A stretch of DNA of 64,000 bases from DASYPP01 sp036006525 (GCA_036006525.1 DASYPP010000057.1:45377-109376), one strand, 5' to 3'; shown: positions 7,972-16,925, numbered from the stretch's first letter. Translations and numbers: made by a program. The notes: generated by a model from the sequence alone, not told the origin.

Positions 7972-8948
7972 CGCGGAACCTCGACCTTGTCGATGATGGT
8001 CCGGAGCGCCTGGTCCGCCGACACGCCTTCCAGCTCCAACTCCGGCGCGATCGCGATCCGGTGCCGCAGGACGGGAGCCGCCATGGTCTTCACGTCATCT
8101 GGAATCGCGTAAGACCGGCCCTCCATCAGTGCCACGGCCTGGCTCGCCTTCATCAGCGCTACCGTCGCGCGGGGCGAGGCGCCCAGGGTCAGGGCCGGCG
8201 CGCCTCGCGTGGCCCGCACCAGCGCCGTGATGTACGACTGGAGTGAAGGCTCGACCCGCACCGACTTCGCCGCCCGCCGCAGCGCCGCGAGATCCGCTGC
8301 CCCCAGCGAGGTCGAGATCCCGAAGCTCGACGGGTCGTCGGACTCGAATCCATCCAGCACCCGGCCCAGGATGGCCTGCTCGGTCCCGGCGTCCGGATAC
8401 GACAGCAACACCTTGAGTTGAAAACGGTCCAGCTCCGCCTCGGGAAGCGGATAGGTTCCTTCGAACTCGATCGGGTTCTGGGTGGCGAAGACCGTGAAGC
8501 TGGCCGAGAGCTGGTGCGAGGTGCCGTCCACCGTGACGCTTCGCTCCTGCATCGCTTCCAGCAGCGCGGCCTGGGTCTTGGCGGGAGCCCGATTGATCTC
8601 ATCCGCCAGCACCAGGTCGCCGAACAAGGGACCCGGGCGAAAGGAGAATTGACCCTGGCCGGTGAGCAGGTTGACGCCGGTGATATCCGAGGGCATCAGG
8701 TCCGGGGTAAACTGGATTCGCTTGAAGTCGAGGCCGAAGATCCGGCTGAGGGCGCGCACCAGCAGGGTCTTCGCCGTGCCCGGCACACCCTCCAGCAGCA
8801 CATGGCCCCGGGCCGTGAGCGCGACGACGACATCGCGCAGGGCGTCCTCCTGCCCCAGCACGACGCCTCCCAGTTGGGCCACGAGGCCCCGGGCGATCTC
8901 CCCCTGGCGGGCTATCTGGTTGTCGTTGGTGGTGTCAGGTCCTGCCAC
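7968..8948 (-). CDS. MoxR family AAA+ ATPase
   Basis: A 326-residue AAA+ ATPase. The GTG at 8948 with GGAGG just upstream gives the usual N-terminus before VVLGQEDAL; the open frame runs much further upstream, but that part is antisense-like shadow of the DUF4350 gene. Walker A is GVPGTAKT, Walker B VLADEINRAP, sensor 1 FATQNPIEFEGTYPLPEAE, all canonical for MoxR. These ATPases are chaperone-like and work with DUF58/vWA proteins. It overlaps the DUF4350 gene by 37 bp upstream and DUF58 by 4 bp downstream, so the three are one translationally coupled unit. Confidence 0.9.
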   Translation of the reverse strand: MAGPDTTNDNQIARQGEIARGLVAQLGGVVLGQEDALRDVVVALTARGHVLLEGVPGTAKTLLVRALSRIFGLDFKRIQFTPDLMPSDITGVNLLTGQGQFSFRPGPLFGDLVLADEINRAPAKTQAALLEAMQERSVTVDGTSHQLSASFTVFATQNPIEFEGTYPLPEAELDRFQLKVLLSYPDAGTEQAILGRVLDGFESDDPSSFGISTSLGAADLAALRRAAKSVRVEPSLQSYITALVRATRGAPALTLGASPRATVALMKASQAVALMEGRSYAIPDDVKTMAAPVLRHRIAIAPELELEGVSADQALRTIIDKVEVPR

Positions 8949-10144
8949 ACGTCCTCCACGGCATTGGCGGCGCGCAATACGCCATCGGGCGATGCGCGCC
9001 TGGTGAGATTCAGCAGGGTCTGGACTGCGGTCCGGGACCGGTCGGTTTTCACGTTCGCGGCGAGCGACTCGAGCCATGGCCGCACCGCGCCCCGGACCGG
9101 CGGTGTTCCGGCTGACAACCGCCGCCGGAGACCCCGGATCATCAGGTCGACCGCGACGTCTCCACCCCGGGCTGCCGCAAGGGCCGTCGCCAGTGCACGA
9201 ACGTGCTCCAGTGGCGAGCGGCGCTTGCGGTCGATCAGGGTGCGCGGGGTGCCGAATCGCACCGCTCCCGTCAGCAGTGCGATCAGGCCGAATCCGGCCA
9301 GCTGCCAGCCGAACCATCCCCAGGGAGACTTGAGCGTCCAGTCCAGCGCCGAATGGAACAGCGACCCCGAAGGCCCGAACCCGTGCACGAACTCATCGAA
9401 GATCACTCGTCGATACGGCAAGGCGATGCGCACCGTGGCGAGTCCCGCGTCGGATTCCTGCATGGTCTGGTTGCTGAAAAGCATTCCATCCGCCACCAGG
9501 GTCACGACCGAACCGTCCTTCATGCCGAGCCGGAGAGCGGCCGGCCGGCCGCCCGCCGTTACCAGGAGCGAGTCCACCTGCAGCGGGCGCTGAACCTTGC
9601 ACACCTCCGACCTCTCCGCCGCCAGGCCGGACGAGTCTATGACCGTCTCCCCGGATCGCTGCACCAGGATCCTGTCTCTCGACCAGGTCAGCGACGCGGA
9701 TTCCTGCACCCCGTGCGCTACCCGGTGCAGCGGAATCGAGTCGCCGTCGGACTCCCGGACATCCACGTCGTAGCCGAAGCACCGCATGGCAGCCGCCGTC
9801 GAATAGCCGGCGAGCAGCAGGTCGCCCCGCGCCGTGAACTCGGTCAGCGCCCGGGCGTCGCTGCCATCAAACAACTCCGGGCTCAGGACCACGAACAACG
9901 GACGATCCTGGCCGGCCCGCAGTTGGCCCAGCATCGCGGTGCGTTGCCGGAACCGGTCGATCTTGACGCCCAGCCGGGTCAGGACCGCCGCGTACCCCTT
10001 GGCGCCATAGGGCCCGTTGAGAAATGTGGAACGGCGGGTGTCGGGGGGAGCCGTGCGATTATGTCGCGCCCCCATCGTGCCCGCGAGGATCGCCAGCGCG
10101 ATGACGAGGGCCAGGGCCAGGATGATTTCAATGCGAGCCCGCAT
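8912..10144 (-). CDS. DUF4350 domain membrane protein
   Basis: About 410 residues. ATG at 10144 is preferred (GGAAAG upstream), although a GTG at 10165 is in frame. Starts with one membrane helix (IEIILALALVIALAILAGTMG), then the DUF4350 region with PYGAKGYAAVLTRLG and a Rossmann-like PLFVVLSPELFDGSDARAL. A second membrane helix lies near residue 275 (WGWFGWQLAGFGLIALLTGAVRFG), followed by a cytoplasmic helical tail. DUF4350 genes commonly sit between DUF4129 and MoxR genes. Probably an accessory of the MoxR/DUF58 machinery. Confidence 0.85.
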   Translation of the reverse strand: MRARIEIILALALVIALAILAGTMGARHNRTAPPDTRRSTFLNGPYGAKGYAAVLTRLGVKIDRFRQRTAMLGQLRAGQDRPLFVVLSPELFDGSDARALTEFTARGDLLLAGYSTAAAMRCFGYDVDVRESDGDSIPLHRVAHGVQESASLTWSRDRILVQRSGETVIDSSGLAAERSEVCKVQRPLQVDSLLVTAGGRPAALRLGMKDGSVVTLVADGMLFSNQTMQESDAGLATVRIALPYRRVIFDEFVHGFGPSGSLFHSALDWTLKSPWGWFGWQLAGFGLIALLTGAVRFGTPRTLIDRKRRSPLEHVRALATALAAARGGDVAVDLMIRGLRRRLSAGTPPVRGAVRPWLESLAANVKTDRSRTAVQTLLNLTRRASPDGVLRAANAVEDVWQDLTPPTTTR

Positions 10145-10751
10145 GCCAATCGCTTTCCAGCTCACCCAGCCATTCTCGGTAGGTTATCGCCGTGCACGGG
10201 GCGCCGGCATAGACGCAGGCGTACAGGGCACGGACCGAGTCCCCCAGGCGGGACTTTTCGTCGGTCCGGAGCCTGGCTTCGCGGGCATATTCCCGGGGCG
10301 TCTTGCTGGGGTGGTAGCGCAGCAAGTCCCGCGCGTCGAGCCGGAGCACCAGGCTGATGAACGCCGCCTGCATCGCGTCCGCGTAGTGACCCAGCGCCGC
10401 GAGCCGGTCGGCCTGGTGCTGATACCAGCGCGCATCGCGCACCACGACCCGGGAAGGCGCCGCCTCGCCGGACCCGGCGGCCGAAGCCCCCCTCACCGTC
10501 CGGTACATGACCCAGCCGCCGTGGACCAGGATGAGGAGAAGGAGGGCGAGCAGACCCCAGACGAACAGCGCGAACAGCCCCGGACTCTGGGTCCGCAGGC
10601 TGTCCAGCCAGGCCGCGAAGTTCCGGAATAGCTGGAGCAGCCAGTTGGTGTGACGCGCCGGCTGGTCCCAGCCGTATTCCGGTCGGTTCAGGACGGTATC
10701 GATGACCGCCCTGAGCGAATCATCCGCGACTTGGGGGGTGTGGAAGTTCAC
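10128..10751 (-). CDS. DUF4129 domain membrane protein
   Basis: About 207 residues, GTG start at 10751. One membrane helix at about residues 57-80 (GLFALFVWGLLALLLLILVHGGWVMY) separates an extracytoplasmic N-terminus from a cytoplasmic DUF4129 domain, recognisable by the RYHPSKTPREYAREA motif near residue 150 and the DSVRALYACVYAG helix. Overlaps its upstream neighbour by 32 bp and DUF4350 by 17 bp. Part of the MoxR/DUF58 operon; molecular role unknown. Confidence 0.85.
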   Translation of the reverse strand: MNFHTPQVADDSLRAVIDTVLNRPEYGWDQPARHTNWLLQLFRNFAAWLDSLRTQSPGLFALFVWGLLALLLLILVHGGWVMYRTVRGASAAGSGEAAPSRVVVRDARWYQHQADRLAALGHYADAMQAAFISLVLRLDARDLLRYHPSKTPREYAREARLRTDEKSRLGDSVRALYACVYAGAPCTAITYREWLGELESDWHAGSH

Positions 10752-11544
10752 GGGAACCAGAGCGGCCCGGAAGCGCGGCGGGATGCTGGAGCGTGGACTC
10801 CAGCAGTTCCAGGTCGAAGCCTTCCTTGCGGATCCTGAGGTCGTAGTAGGCGATGGTGAGCGCGGTGTACAGCAACGGATACAGGATGACGGTGATGACC
10901 TGCTGGATCGCGGTCGCGACGACGATCTTGCGCCGGAGGGCCTCGATGTCGGCGTAGTCTGCCTGGCTGGGCGCGGTAAAAAAGGTGACCACGATGCTGG
11001 GAAGCATGATGAGCACGGCGACCAGGAACACCAGGCCGAAAAGCTTGCCCCGGAAACCCTTGGTGAGGTTCCACGAGCGGCTCATGGCATCGCCGGCCGA
11101 AATATCCTCCAGGACCATGGCCTGGGTGGAGACCAGCAGGCCACACATGATGATGATCCCGGGGACGATGAGCAGGATGAACCCGATACCAACCGAGAGC
11201 CCGACACCAATCGACAGCACGATGAGCGGCCCGATGTACTTGACCGCCCGCGCGATCGCTTCGCCCGCGCTGATCTGGCGGCCCAGGTAGTGCTCGGAGA
11301 CCAGGAACACGGTGGCCGCGGTCGCCAGCGCCCCCATTACGATACTGAAAAGGACATTGACGCCCCAGAGGATCGGGTTCGCCTCGATTCCGCCCGACAT
11401 GACGACAAACACGCCCAGCGCCACCGGCACCACGTTGGCCAGGAGCGCGATCATGACCATGGGGCTGAAACTTCTCCGGTAGATCTTGAGCGACTGGTCG
11501 ATGATTTCGCCAACCGTGAGCGGCCTGAGGGCGAACTCGGTCAT
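10720..11544 (-). CDS. Polytopic membrane protein (GPDPase membrane-domain-like)
   Basis: About 274 residues with six predicted membrane helices and the start FALRPLTVGEIIDQSLKIYRR, a pattern seen in glycerophosphoryl-diester-phosphodiesterase membrane-domain-like and related DUF proteins. A conserved amphipathic stretch AGDAMSRSWNLTKGFRGKLF lies in the middle. First gene of the leftward MoxR/DUF58 operon; the ATG at 11544 faces the divergent RDD-SpoIIM gene with a 124-bp shared promoter region. No catalytic residues are visible, so transport or scaffold is possible. Confidence 0.7.
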   Translation of the reverse strand: MTEFALRPLTVGEIIDQSLKIYRRSFSPMVMIALLANVVPVALGVFVVMSGGIEANPILWGVNVLFSIVMGALATAATVFLVSEHYLGRQISAGEAIARAVKYIGPLIVLSIGVGLSVGIGFILLIVPGIIIMCGLLVSTQAMVLEDISAGDAMSRSWNLTKGFRGKLFGLVFLVAVLIMLPSIVVTFFTAPSQADYADIEALRRKIVVATAIQQVITVILYPLLYTALTIAYYDLRIRKEGFDLELLESTLQHPAALPGRSGSRELPHPPSRG

Positions 11545-11668
11545 AGCGGGATCCTGGGAGAATGGGAATCAGCGGGACGGATGGTGCGCCTTCGCAGTTT
11601 GGTCCACCCGCGAGGTTTGCGCAAGTCCACTCTTACCCGGGGATAGACCATGCGCTAGAATCCGCCGT

Positions 11669-13474
11669 ATGACCCCGCCCGCCGCCCCGGTTTCACCCTA
11701 CGACCAGCACCTCGAAGTCGAGACCCCGGAGAACGTGATCCTGGATTTCGAGATCGCCGGCATGGGCTCCCGCCTTCATGCCGCGATCGTGGACATGCTG
11801 TGGATCCTTCTCGGCACCCTCGCTCTCGCGATCGTGGTCTTCCTGAGTACCTCGCTGGGGCTCTCCTCCAAGGCCATGAATATCCTGCTCATCGTGGCGG
11901 GCATCCTCGGGTTCTGGATCTACTTCACGTTTTTCGAGGCGCTGCGGGAAGGGCAGACCCCGGGCAAACGGGCGGCGGGAATCCGCGTGGTTCGCGATAC
12001 CGGCCACCCCGTCAATCTCCCCGCGGCGGCCGCCCGAAACCTGCTCCGGGCCATCGACCTTTTTCCCCCCACGATGCTGGTCGACATTCTCCTCGTCGTT
12101 ATCCATCCGAAGGGACGCCGGCTGGGGGACCTGGTGGCCGGCACCATCGTGGTGCGGGACCAGCCCATCGAGGCCTCGATTCCGGAGACCGCGGCACCCG
12201 CCGAGGAGGATGTCGGGCCGCCCGAACTGGACGACGCCGAGTTCCGCATCCTGCGGGAGTTCATCGAGCGCGCGCCCTCGCTCACGCCGGAGTTGCGGGA
12301 CCGGTTCTCCGACCGGTTGGCCCGGCGTTTCGTCGAGCGCTTTCATATCCAGGCGCGCACGCCGTTCGTGCTGGTGAGCGGGATGTACCAGCTGGAGCTG
12401 GCCCGTCGGCGGAGTCGGTTCGCATCCACCCGGCGGGGATCCGGCGGCATCGCCGAAAGATTTGTCGCCCGAAAAGCCACCCGCTGGAGCGAGTTCCGCG
12501 CCCTCGCCGACCGGGCCGCGCGGCGCGGGCTCGACAGCCTCGAGGCCCGCGAGCTGCCCGATTTCGCCGCGCGCTACCGCGAGGTGGCCGCCGATCTTGC
12601 CCGGGCGCGGACCTACCGCGCCCCGGCGCCGGTGCGGTACCAGTTGGAGCGCTTGGTGGCTGCCGGGCACAACGCGCTCTACCGCGATGAGCGAAAGACC
12701 GCCGCCCGGATCTGGGAAATCGTCATGCGGGAATGCCCGGCCGCCGTGCTCCAGGCCTGGCGCTATGTCCTGGTCGCGATCATCTGTTTCGCCACCCCGG
12801 CGCTGGCCGGTTACGTCCTGCTCCGGGATCGGCCCGAGCTCGCCCAGGAAGTGCTGCCCGAAGGAATGCTGCGCCGGGCCGAGGCCGGCGCCGAGCGAAT
12901 CGCGGAAGGCCACGGCTACTACGAATCCACGCCGGGGGAGCAACCGCTGGAGGCGACCTTCATCATCAGCAACAACGTGCGAGTCGCCTTCATGTGCTTT
13001 GCCGGCGGGGCGCTGCTTGGCATCGGCGCCTTGTTCCTCCTCGCCTACAACGGCCTTTCCATCGGCGCGACCTTCGGCCACTTCGCCAACCTGGGGCTGT
13101 TCGGCTACATCGGAGCCTTCGTCGCGGGGCATGGCACCCTGGAGCTGTTCGCCATCTGCGTCGCGGGGGCCGCCGGGCTCATGCTGGGCCGCTCCATGAT
13201 CGCGCCCGGCCAGGTGAGCCGCGGCGAAATGCTGGTGGTGAACGGTCGCGTGGCGGTACGGATGGTCGGAGCCGTGGTCTTCATGCTCCTGGTGGCGGGG
13301 ACCATTGAAGGATTTGTTTCGACCGGGACCGGCGGGCTGTCCTACCGGGTGGCGCTGGCCGGAGCATCGCTCCTGGTGCTCGGCCTCTATCTCCTCAACG
13401 GCGTCCTGTACCTGCGGAGGAGCGGAGCACCGCCAGCCGGCGCCGCCCCGGCCATACCCACGCCGGTGTCCTGA
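11669..13474 (+). CDS. RDD family - SpoIIM (DUF95) fusion membrane protein
   Basis: A 601-residue polytopic protein from ATG 11669, the first Met giving the conserved start (VETPENVILDFEIAGMGSRL). Residues about 20-160 form an RDD domain: Arg-containing first helix, an EGQTPGKRAAGIRVVRD motif and RRLGDLVAGTIVV. Residues about 190-370 are charged and helical. From about 370 to 590 there is a stage II sporulation protein M-like membrane domain (NNVRVAFMCFAGGALLGIG, GHGTLELFAICVAGAAGLMLG). In many genomes RDD and SpoIIM-like proteins are separate neighbours of MoxR/DUF58 genes; here they are one chain. SpoIIM-like does not imply sporulation. Confidence 0.85.
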   Translation: MTPPAAPVSPYDQHLEVETPENVILDFEIAGMGSRLHAAIVDMLWILLGTLALAIVVFLSTSLGLSSKAMNILLIVAGILGFWIYFTFFEALREGQTPGKRAAGIRVVRDTGHPVNLPAAAARNLLRAIDLFPPTMLVDILLVVIHPKGRRLGDLVAGTIVVRDQPIEASIPETAAPAEEDVGPPELDDAEFRILREFIERAPSLTPELRDRFSDRLARRFVERFHIQARTPFVLVSGMYQLELARRRSRFASTRRGSGGIAERFVARKATRWSEFRALADRAARRGLDSLEARELPDFAARYREVAADLARARTYRAPAPVRYQLERLVAAGHNALYRDERKTAARIWEIVMRECPAAVLQAWRYVLVAIICFATPALAGYVLLRDRPELAQEVLPEGMLRRAEAGAERIAEGHGYYESTPGEQPLEATFIISNNVRVAFMCFAGGALLGIGALFLLAYNGLSIGATFGHFANLGLFGYIGAFVAGHGTLELFAICVAGAAGLMLGRSMIAPGQVSRGEMLVVNGRVAVRMVGAVVFMLLVAGTIEGFVSTGTGGLSYRVALAGASLLVLGLYLLNGVLYLRRSGAPPAGAAPAIPTPVS

Positions 13475-13534
13475 ACCCGCGCGGCCCGGCCCGGCTCGGC
13501 ACCGGGGCACGCAACCGGAAGCGCCGTCGCAACC

Positions 13535-13714
13535 TTATGGTTCCCGGAGAATCGATCGCATCCGCACCGCGAGGGCTTCGATCTCTCGCAGGCTGGCGAC
13601 CGTCTCGGCGTCGAGCTGAGATTCGTTGAGGAGGAGCAGCTGGGTTTCCGCCAGCAGCGCAGAGAGTGGATTGGAGATGTCGTGTCGCAGCTTGTTGACG
13701 CGGTCTTCGTTCAT
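13535..13714 (-). CDS. Small HisKA-like (dimerisation helix) protein
   Basis: A 59-residue protein from the ATG at 13714, which follows a run of seven G in good Shine-Dalgarno position. The sequence VNKLRHDISNPLSALLAETQLLLL closely resembles the H-box helix of histidine kinases (H-[DE]-I-x-N-P-L), and the remainder forms the second helix of a dimerisation hairpin (TVASLREIEALAVRMRSIL). There is no ATPase domain here or next to it. It may be a phosphotransfer or docking protein, or a relic of a kinase. Heptad array C follows its upstream neighbour. Confidence 0.6.
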   Translation of the reverse strand: MNEDRVNKLRHDISNPLSALLAETQLLLLNESQLDAETVASLREIEALAVRMRSILREP

Positions 13715-13731
13715 ACCCCCCCAATGAACAC

Positions 13732-13812
13732 GATTGATGATTGAAGATCTCAGATTGAGGATTGGAAGCCAGGGCGGTTCAATCTTCAATCTTCAACGAC
13801 CAATCTTCAATT
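13732..13812. repeat. Heptad-repeat hairpin array C (GATTGAA type)
   Basis: Five in-phase heptads GATTGAT, GATTGAA, GATCTCA, GATTGAG, GATTGGA at 13732-13766, an 11-bp spacer, then five inverted heptads TTCAATC, TTCAATC, TTCAACG, ACCAATC, TTCAATT at 13778-13812. It fills the spacer between two leftward genes and begins at the base after the stop codon of the 94-residue protein. GC content is much lower than the surroundings. Confidence 0.9.
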
Positions 13813-14097
13813 TTAGAGTAGAGAACGATACAAATCCCTCAAGTGATGCTCCCTCAGATCCCGAACCGATTGCCACAGGTCCTGCTGCGACTGCGCGCAG
13901 AAGATCTCCGCCGTTCCCACCTCCATGCCGTTCACCGGATCCGAGAATTGCAGGTGTCCCCGCCACACGCCATCCTCGGCGTGGCGGACACTCAATTTGA
14001 CGAAAAGCTGGGCACCATCGAAACGGAGGGAGGGGAGGTCGTGAATGACAGGGTCGCGGGGATCGTTGGCAAGATGGCGGAGGGTCTGTGCGTTCAT
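13813..14097 (-). CDS. Conserved-looking hypothetical protein (94 aa)
   Basis: A 94-residue soluble protein with ATG at 14097 and GAGAGGA upstream. Beta-rich (LFVKLSVRHAEDGVWRGHLQFSDP, then EVGTAEIFCAQS) ending in an amphipathic helix (LWQSVRDLREHHLRDLYRSL). I do not recognise a family. It lies between the site-2 protease and the HisKA-like gene, all leftward, with heptad arrays C and D on either side. Confidence 0.6.
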   Translation of the reverse strand: MNAQTLRHLANDPRDPVIHDLPSLRFDGAQLFVKLSVRHAEDGVWRGHLQFSDPVNGMEVGTAEIFCAQSQQDLWQSVRDLREHHLRDLYRSLL

Positions 14098-14197
14098 GCA
14101 CGTCCTCTCAAGAATGGCTGCAGGAAGAGGGTGCTATCCAGACGTCAAGCTAAGATAATACAAACACTTAACCGCGCAATAGAAAACCGGGGTGACG

Positions 14198-14287
14198 GGT
14201 ACTGCGTACTGGGTACTGCGTGAGAAAACCCCAGTCCCCAATTCCCAGTACTCAGTACCCAGTACTCAGTACCCAGTACCCAGTACC
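14198..14287. repeat. Heptad-repeat hairpin array D (GGTACTG type)
   Basis: Three heptads GGTACTG, CGTACTG, GGTACTG at 14198-14218 face eight in-phase heptads at 14232-14287: CAGTCCC, CAATTCC, then CAGTACY six times. The last heptad ends at the base next to the TGA of the site-2 protease gene (minus strand). This is the most regular of the arrays and can form a long stem. Confidence 0.92.
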
Positions 14288-15463
14288 TCACACGTGGAAG
14301 GGAATGGGAACAAAAGTCAGCCCGAAGACAATGATGCAGAGCCAGGCAATCAGGTGCCGGCTCCTCGGCACCCGGCGATCCGGCGCCATCACCGACGGAT
14401 GACTTACTCGGCCGCCTCCCAGCATCAGCGCCACCGCGACCCAGACGTACCAGGTCCAGTGGTACTGGGCCAGGACGATCAGGCCGCCCAGCGTGAGCAG
14501 GCCCATGAACGACTGCCAGCGGCCCAGCAGCCCGTATAGCACGTGGCCGCCGTCCAGCTGGCTCAAGGGCAGCAGGTTGAGCCCGGTGATGAACATTCCC
14601 ACCCAGCCCGCAAATGCCGGCAGGCTCAGGTGTACCGCCTGGGCCCCGGGGAAGAACAGGTCGCGGAAACCGTGGGTCAGGAGCGAGTCCCCCAGCGCGA
14701 TGGTGCGCCCGGCGAACACCACGTAGGTGGAAGCGGTGTCGATCCCGAAAGGCACCCGCTGCGAGGTGAAATAGCCCCACACCATCACGCCCAGCGCTAC
14801 GGCGAATCCGGCCAGGGGTCCGGCGGCGCCGACGTCCAGCAGTTGGCGGCGATCCAGCACCGGGGAACGCAACCGGATGAACGCGCCAAGGCTGCCGATG
14901 GGAGATATCGTCGGAGGAATTGGGAGGAAGAACGGCGGCGAGGTGTCGATCGCGTAGCGCCGGGCCGCGAAATAGTGGCCGAGCTCATGCACCAGCAGGA
15001 TGCCCAGGAGCGGCGCGGCGAAGGACCAGCCGGCCAGCACCTGCCGCCAGTCCCCGGTATACATGCTGAGGAAGAACTGGGCTCCGCCCTGCACCATCGC
15101 CGCGATCTCATAGATGACGCGGCCCAGCAGGTTCACCTCGCCGGCGTAGCCCAGCACTCCGGGCGGAGCCCAGACCCCGGCGAGCATGGCGCCGGCGCCC
15201 AGGGTGCACAGCACCGTCAACGCCATCAGGAAGGCATGCAGCAGCCAGCGTTCCCGCCTCGCACCGGTCGCGGTTTCCCGGATCAGGATCAGGTGGCCAT
15301 GGTCCCGGGAGGGCCAGTAGTGCGCCCCCTTCCACCGCTTCAGCTCCTGGGCCAGCGTGGGCGACGGCCCCCGATGCTCCGGGGCGACGATGGCGTCCAC
15401 GATTTCGCGGGTGCCGGCGTGTAACACCCGCCAGGCCAGAAAGGTTGGCGTCAGCTGTTCCAC
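14288..15463 (-). CDS. Site-2 protease family (M50) zinc metalloprotease
   Basis: About 391 residues, GTG start at 15463. Zinc motif HELGH at residues 159-163 within a membrane helix (PLLGILLVHELGHYFAARRY), and the third ligand in LPLSQLDGGHVLYG near residue 310. Six or more membrane helices; the pattern PIPPTISPIGSLGAFIRL after the active site is typical of the M50B EcfE/plant-EGY-like group. These enzymes cleave transmembrane segments of regulators such as anti-sigma factors. The N-terminal 75 residues form a soluble region. Target unknown. Confidence 0.9.
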   Translation of the reverse strand: MEQLTPTFLAWRVLHAGTREIVDAIVAPEHRGPSPTLAQELKRWKGAHYWPSRDHGHLILIRETATGARRERWLLHAFLMALTVLCTLGAGAMLAGVWAPPGVLGYAGEVNLLGRVIYEIAAMVQGGAQFFLSMYTGDWRQVLAGWSFAAPLLGILLVHELGHYFAARRYAIDTSPPFFLPIPPTISPIGSLGAFIRLRSPVLDRRQLLDVGAAGPLAGFAVALGVMVWGYFTSQRVPFGIDTASTYVVFAGRTIALGDSLLTHGFRDLFFPGAQAVHLSLPAFAGWVGMFITGLNLLPLSQLDGGHVLYGLLGRWQSFMGLLTLGGLIVLAQYHWTWYVWVAVALMLGGGRVSHPSVMAPDRRVPRSRHLIAWLCIIVFGLTFVPIPFHV

Positions 15464-15677
15464 GGGGCCTGCCCCTTGACGCCGTCCTTGGCGGTTTCTA
15501 TCATAAGGCGCTTCCTCAACCCTGGTATATCCCCGGAAATATCGTAAGGTCGCCCCGTCCCAGCGTTCCGGGAAATTTTACCAATAGCCGACTCTATTCC
15601 GAACATCCTGTCCTTCCAACCGTCACGCCGCGAGAGCGGCGGATCGGTATTCCCTCCCGCTATGGAGCCGCAGTCCC

Positions 15678-16925
15678 GTGGACATCGCTGAACTGAAGCA
15701 AAAATCCGTCGCCGAGTTGCACGCGCTGGCCGAGCAACTCAACATCACCAACTACTCGGGCCTTCGCAAGCAGGACCTGATTTTCCGCATCGAGCAGTCT
15801 CTGCTCGACCAGGACACCGTCATCCGCGGCGAAGGTGTGCTGGAGATCCTGCCGGAAGGCTATGGGTTCCTCCGCAGCCAGGACTGGAACTACCTCTACG
15901 GGCCTGACGACATCTACGTCAGCCCCAGCCAGATCAAGCGCTTTGATCTCCGCACCGGCGACACCGTCAGCGGGCAAGTGCGCCCGCCCAAGGAGGGCGA
16001 GCGCTACCTCGCCTTGCTCAAGGTCGAGAGTGTCAATTTTGAGGAGCCGGAGAAGACCAAGCACCGGATTGCCTTCGACAACCTGCGGCCCCGCTATCCC
16101 GACGCCAGGATCAGCCTGGAACGGAAGACCGCCGACCTCTCGATGCGGGTGGTGGACCTCCTCTCCCCCATCGGGAAAGGCCAGCGCGGCCTGATCGTGG
16201 CGCCGCCCAAGGCCGGCAAGACCATCCTGCTGCAGAAGCTGGCCAACGCCATCAGCGAGAATCACCCCGAGATCACCCTCATCGTGCTGCTGATCGATGA
16301 GCGCCCGGAAGAAGTGACCGACATGCAGGAGAACGTCGCGGCCGAGGTGATTTCCTCCACGTTCGACGAACCGGCCGACCGCCACGTCCAGGTCGCCGAC
16401 ATGGTGATCGAAAAATCCAAGCGGCTGGTCGAGCATGGCCGGGATGTCGTCATCCTGCTGGACTCGATCACCCGGCTGGCCCGGGCGCACAACGTGGTGG
16501 TGCCCCACTCCGGCAAGATTCTCTCCGGCGGCGTGGACGCCAATGCGCTGCAGAAACCCAAGCGCTTCTTCGGCGCCGCGCGCAACATCGACGGCGGCGG
16601 CAGCCTCACCATCATCGCCACTGCCCTGATCGATACCGGGAGCCGGATGGACGAGGTGATCTTCGAGGAGTTCAAGGGCACCGGCAACATGGAACTGGTA
16701 CTCGATCGCCGCCTGGCCGACCGCCGCATCTACCCCGCCATCGATATCCAGCGCACCAGCACCCGGAAGGAAGAGCTCCTCATGGACAAGGACGAGCTCA
16801 ATCGGGTCTACCTGCTCCGGAATTTCCTGGCCGACATGCCGCCGGTGGAAGCGCTGGAATTCCTGCTGGAGCGGATGAAACGCACGAAGAACAACAAAGA
16901 ATTCTTTGCGTCCATGGCCCAATAA
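15678..16925 (+). CDS. rho: Transcription termination factor Rho
   Basis: A 415-residue Rho helicase, GTG start at 15678 with GGAG upstream. N-terminal helical domain (ELKQKSVAELHALAEQLNI), RNA-binding cold-shock-like fold (EGVLEILPEGYGFLRSQDWNYL), Walker A APPKAGKT (about residues 175-182), Walker B DVVILLDSITRLARAHN, Q-loop and R-loop region (SGGVDANALQKPKRFFGAAR). Full length and all catalytic motifs present; forms a hexameric ATP-dependent RNA translocase that ends transcription. The 214-bp region before it is non-coding and could host an autoregulatory leader, but I see no specific structure. Confidence 0.97.
   Translation: MDIAELKQKSVAELHALAEQLNITNYSGLRKQDLIFRIEQSLLDQDTVIRGEGVLEILPEGYGFLRSQDWNYLYGPDDIYVSPSQIKRFDLRTGDTVSGQVRPPKEGERYLALLKVESVNFEEPEKTKHRIAFDNLRPRYPDARISLERKTADLSMRVVDLLSPIGKGQRGLIVAPPKAGKTILLQKLANAISENHPEITLIVLLIDERPEEVTDMQENVAAEVISSTFDEPADRHVQVADMVIEKSKRLVEHGRDVVILLDSITRLARAHNVVVPHSGKILSGGVDANALQKPKRFFGAARNIDGGGSLTIIATALIDTGSRMDEVIFEEFKGTGNMELVLDRRLADRRIYPAIDIQRTSTRKEELLMDKDELNRVYLLRNFLADMPPVEALEFLLERMKRTKNNKEFFASMAQ

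Noticed and set aside
8949..9317. Upstream in-frame extension of the MoxR ATPase
   Set aside because: The extension overlaps the DUF4350 coding region and looks random (Arg/Pro/Gly); MoxR homologs start close to the GTG at 8948.
11693..13510. 605-codon open frame antisense to the RDD-SpoIIM gene
   Set aside because: Low-complexity, Gln/Glu/His/Arg/Gly-rich product with no domain; a shadow of the real gene.
14198..14287. CRISPR-like array
   Set aside because: Repeat unit is 7 bp with no spacers between units; no cas genes in the window.
15660..16922. 420-codon open frame antisense to rho
   Set aside because: Composition mirrors the rho gene in reverse (high GC third-position effect); rho is complete and conserved, and no ribosome site is present.
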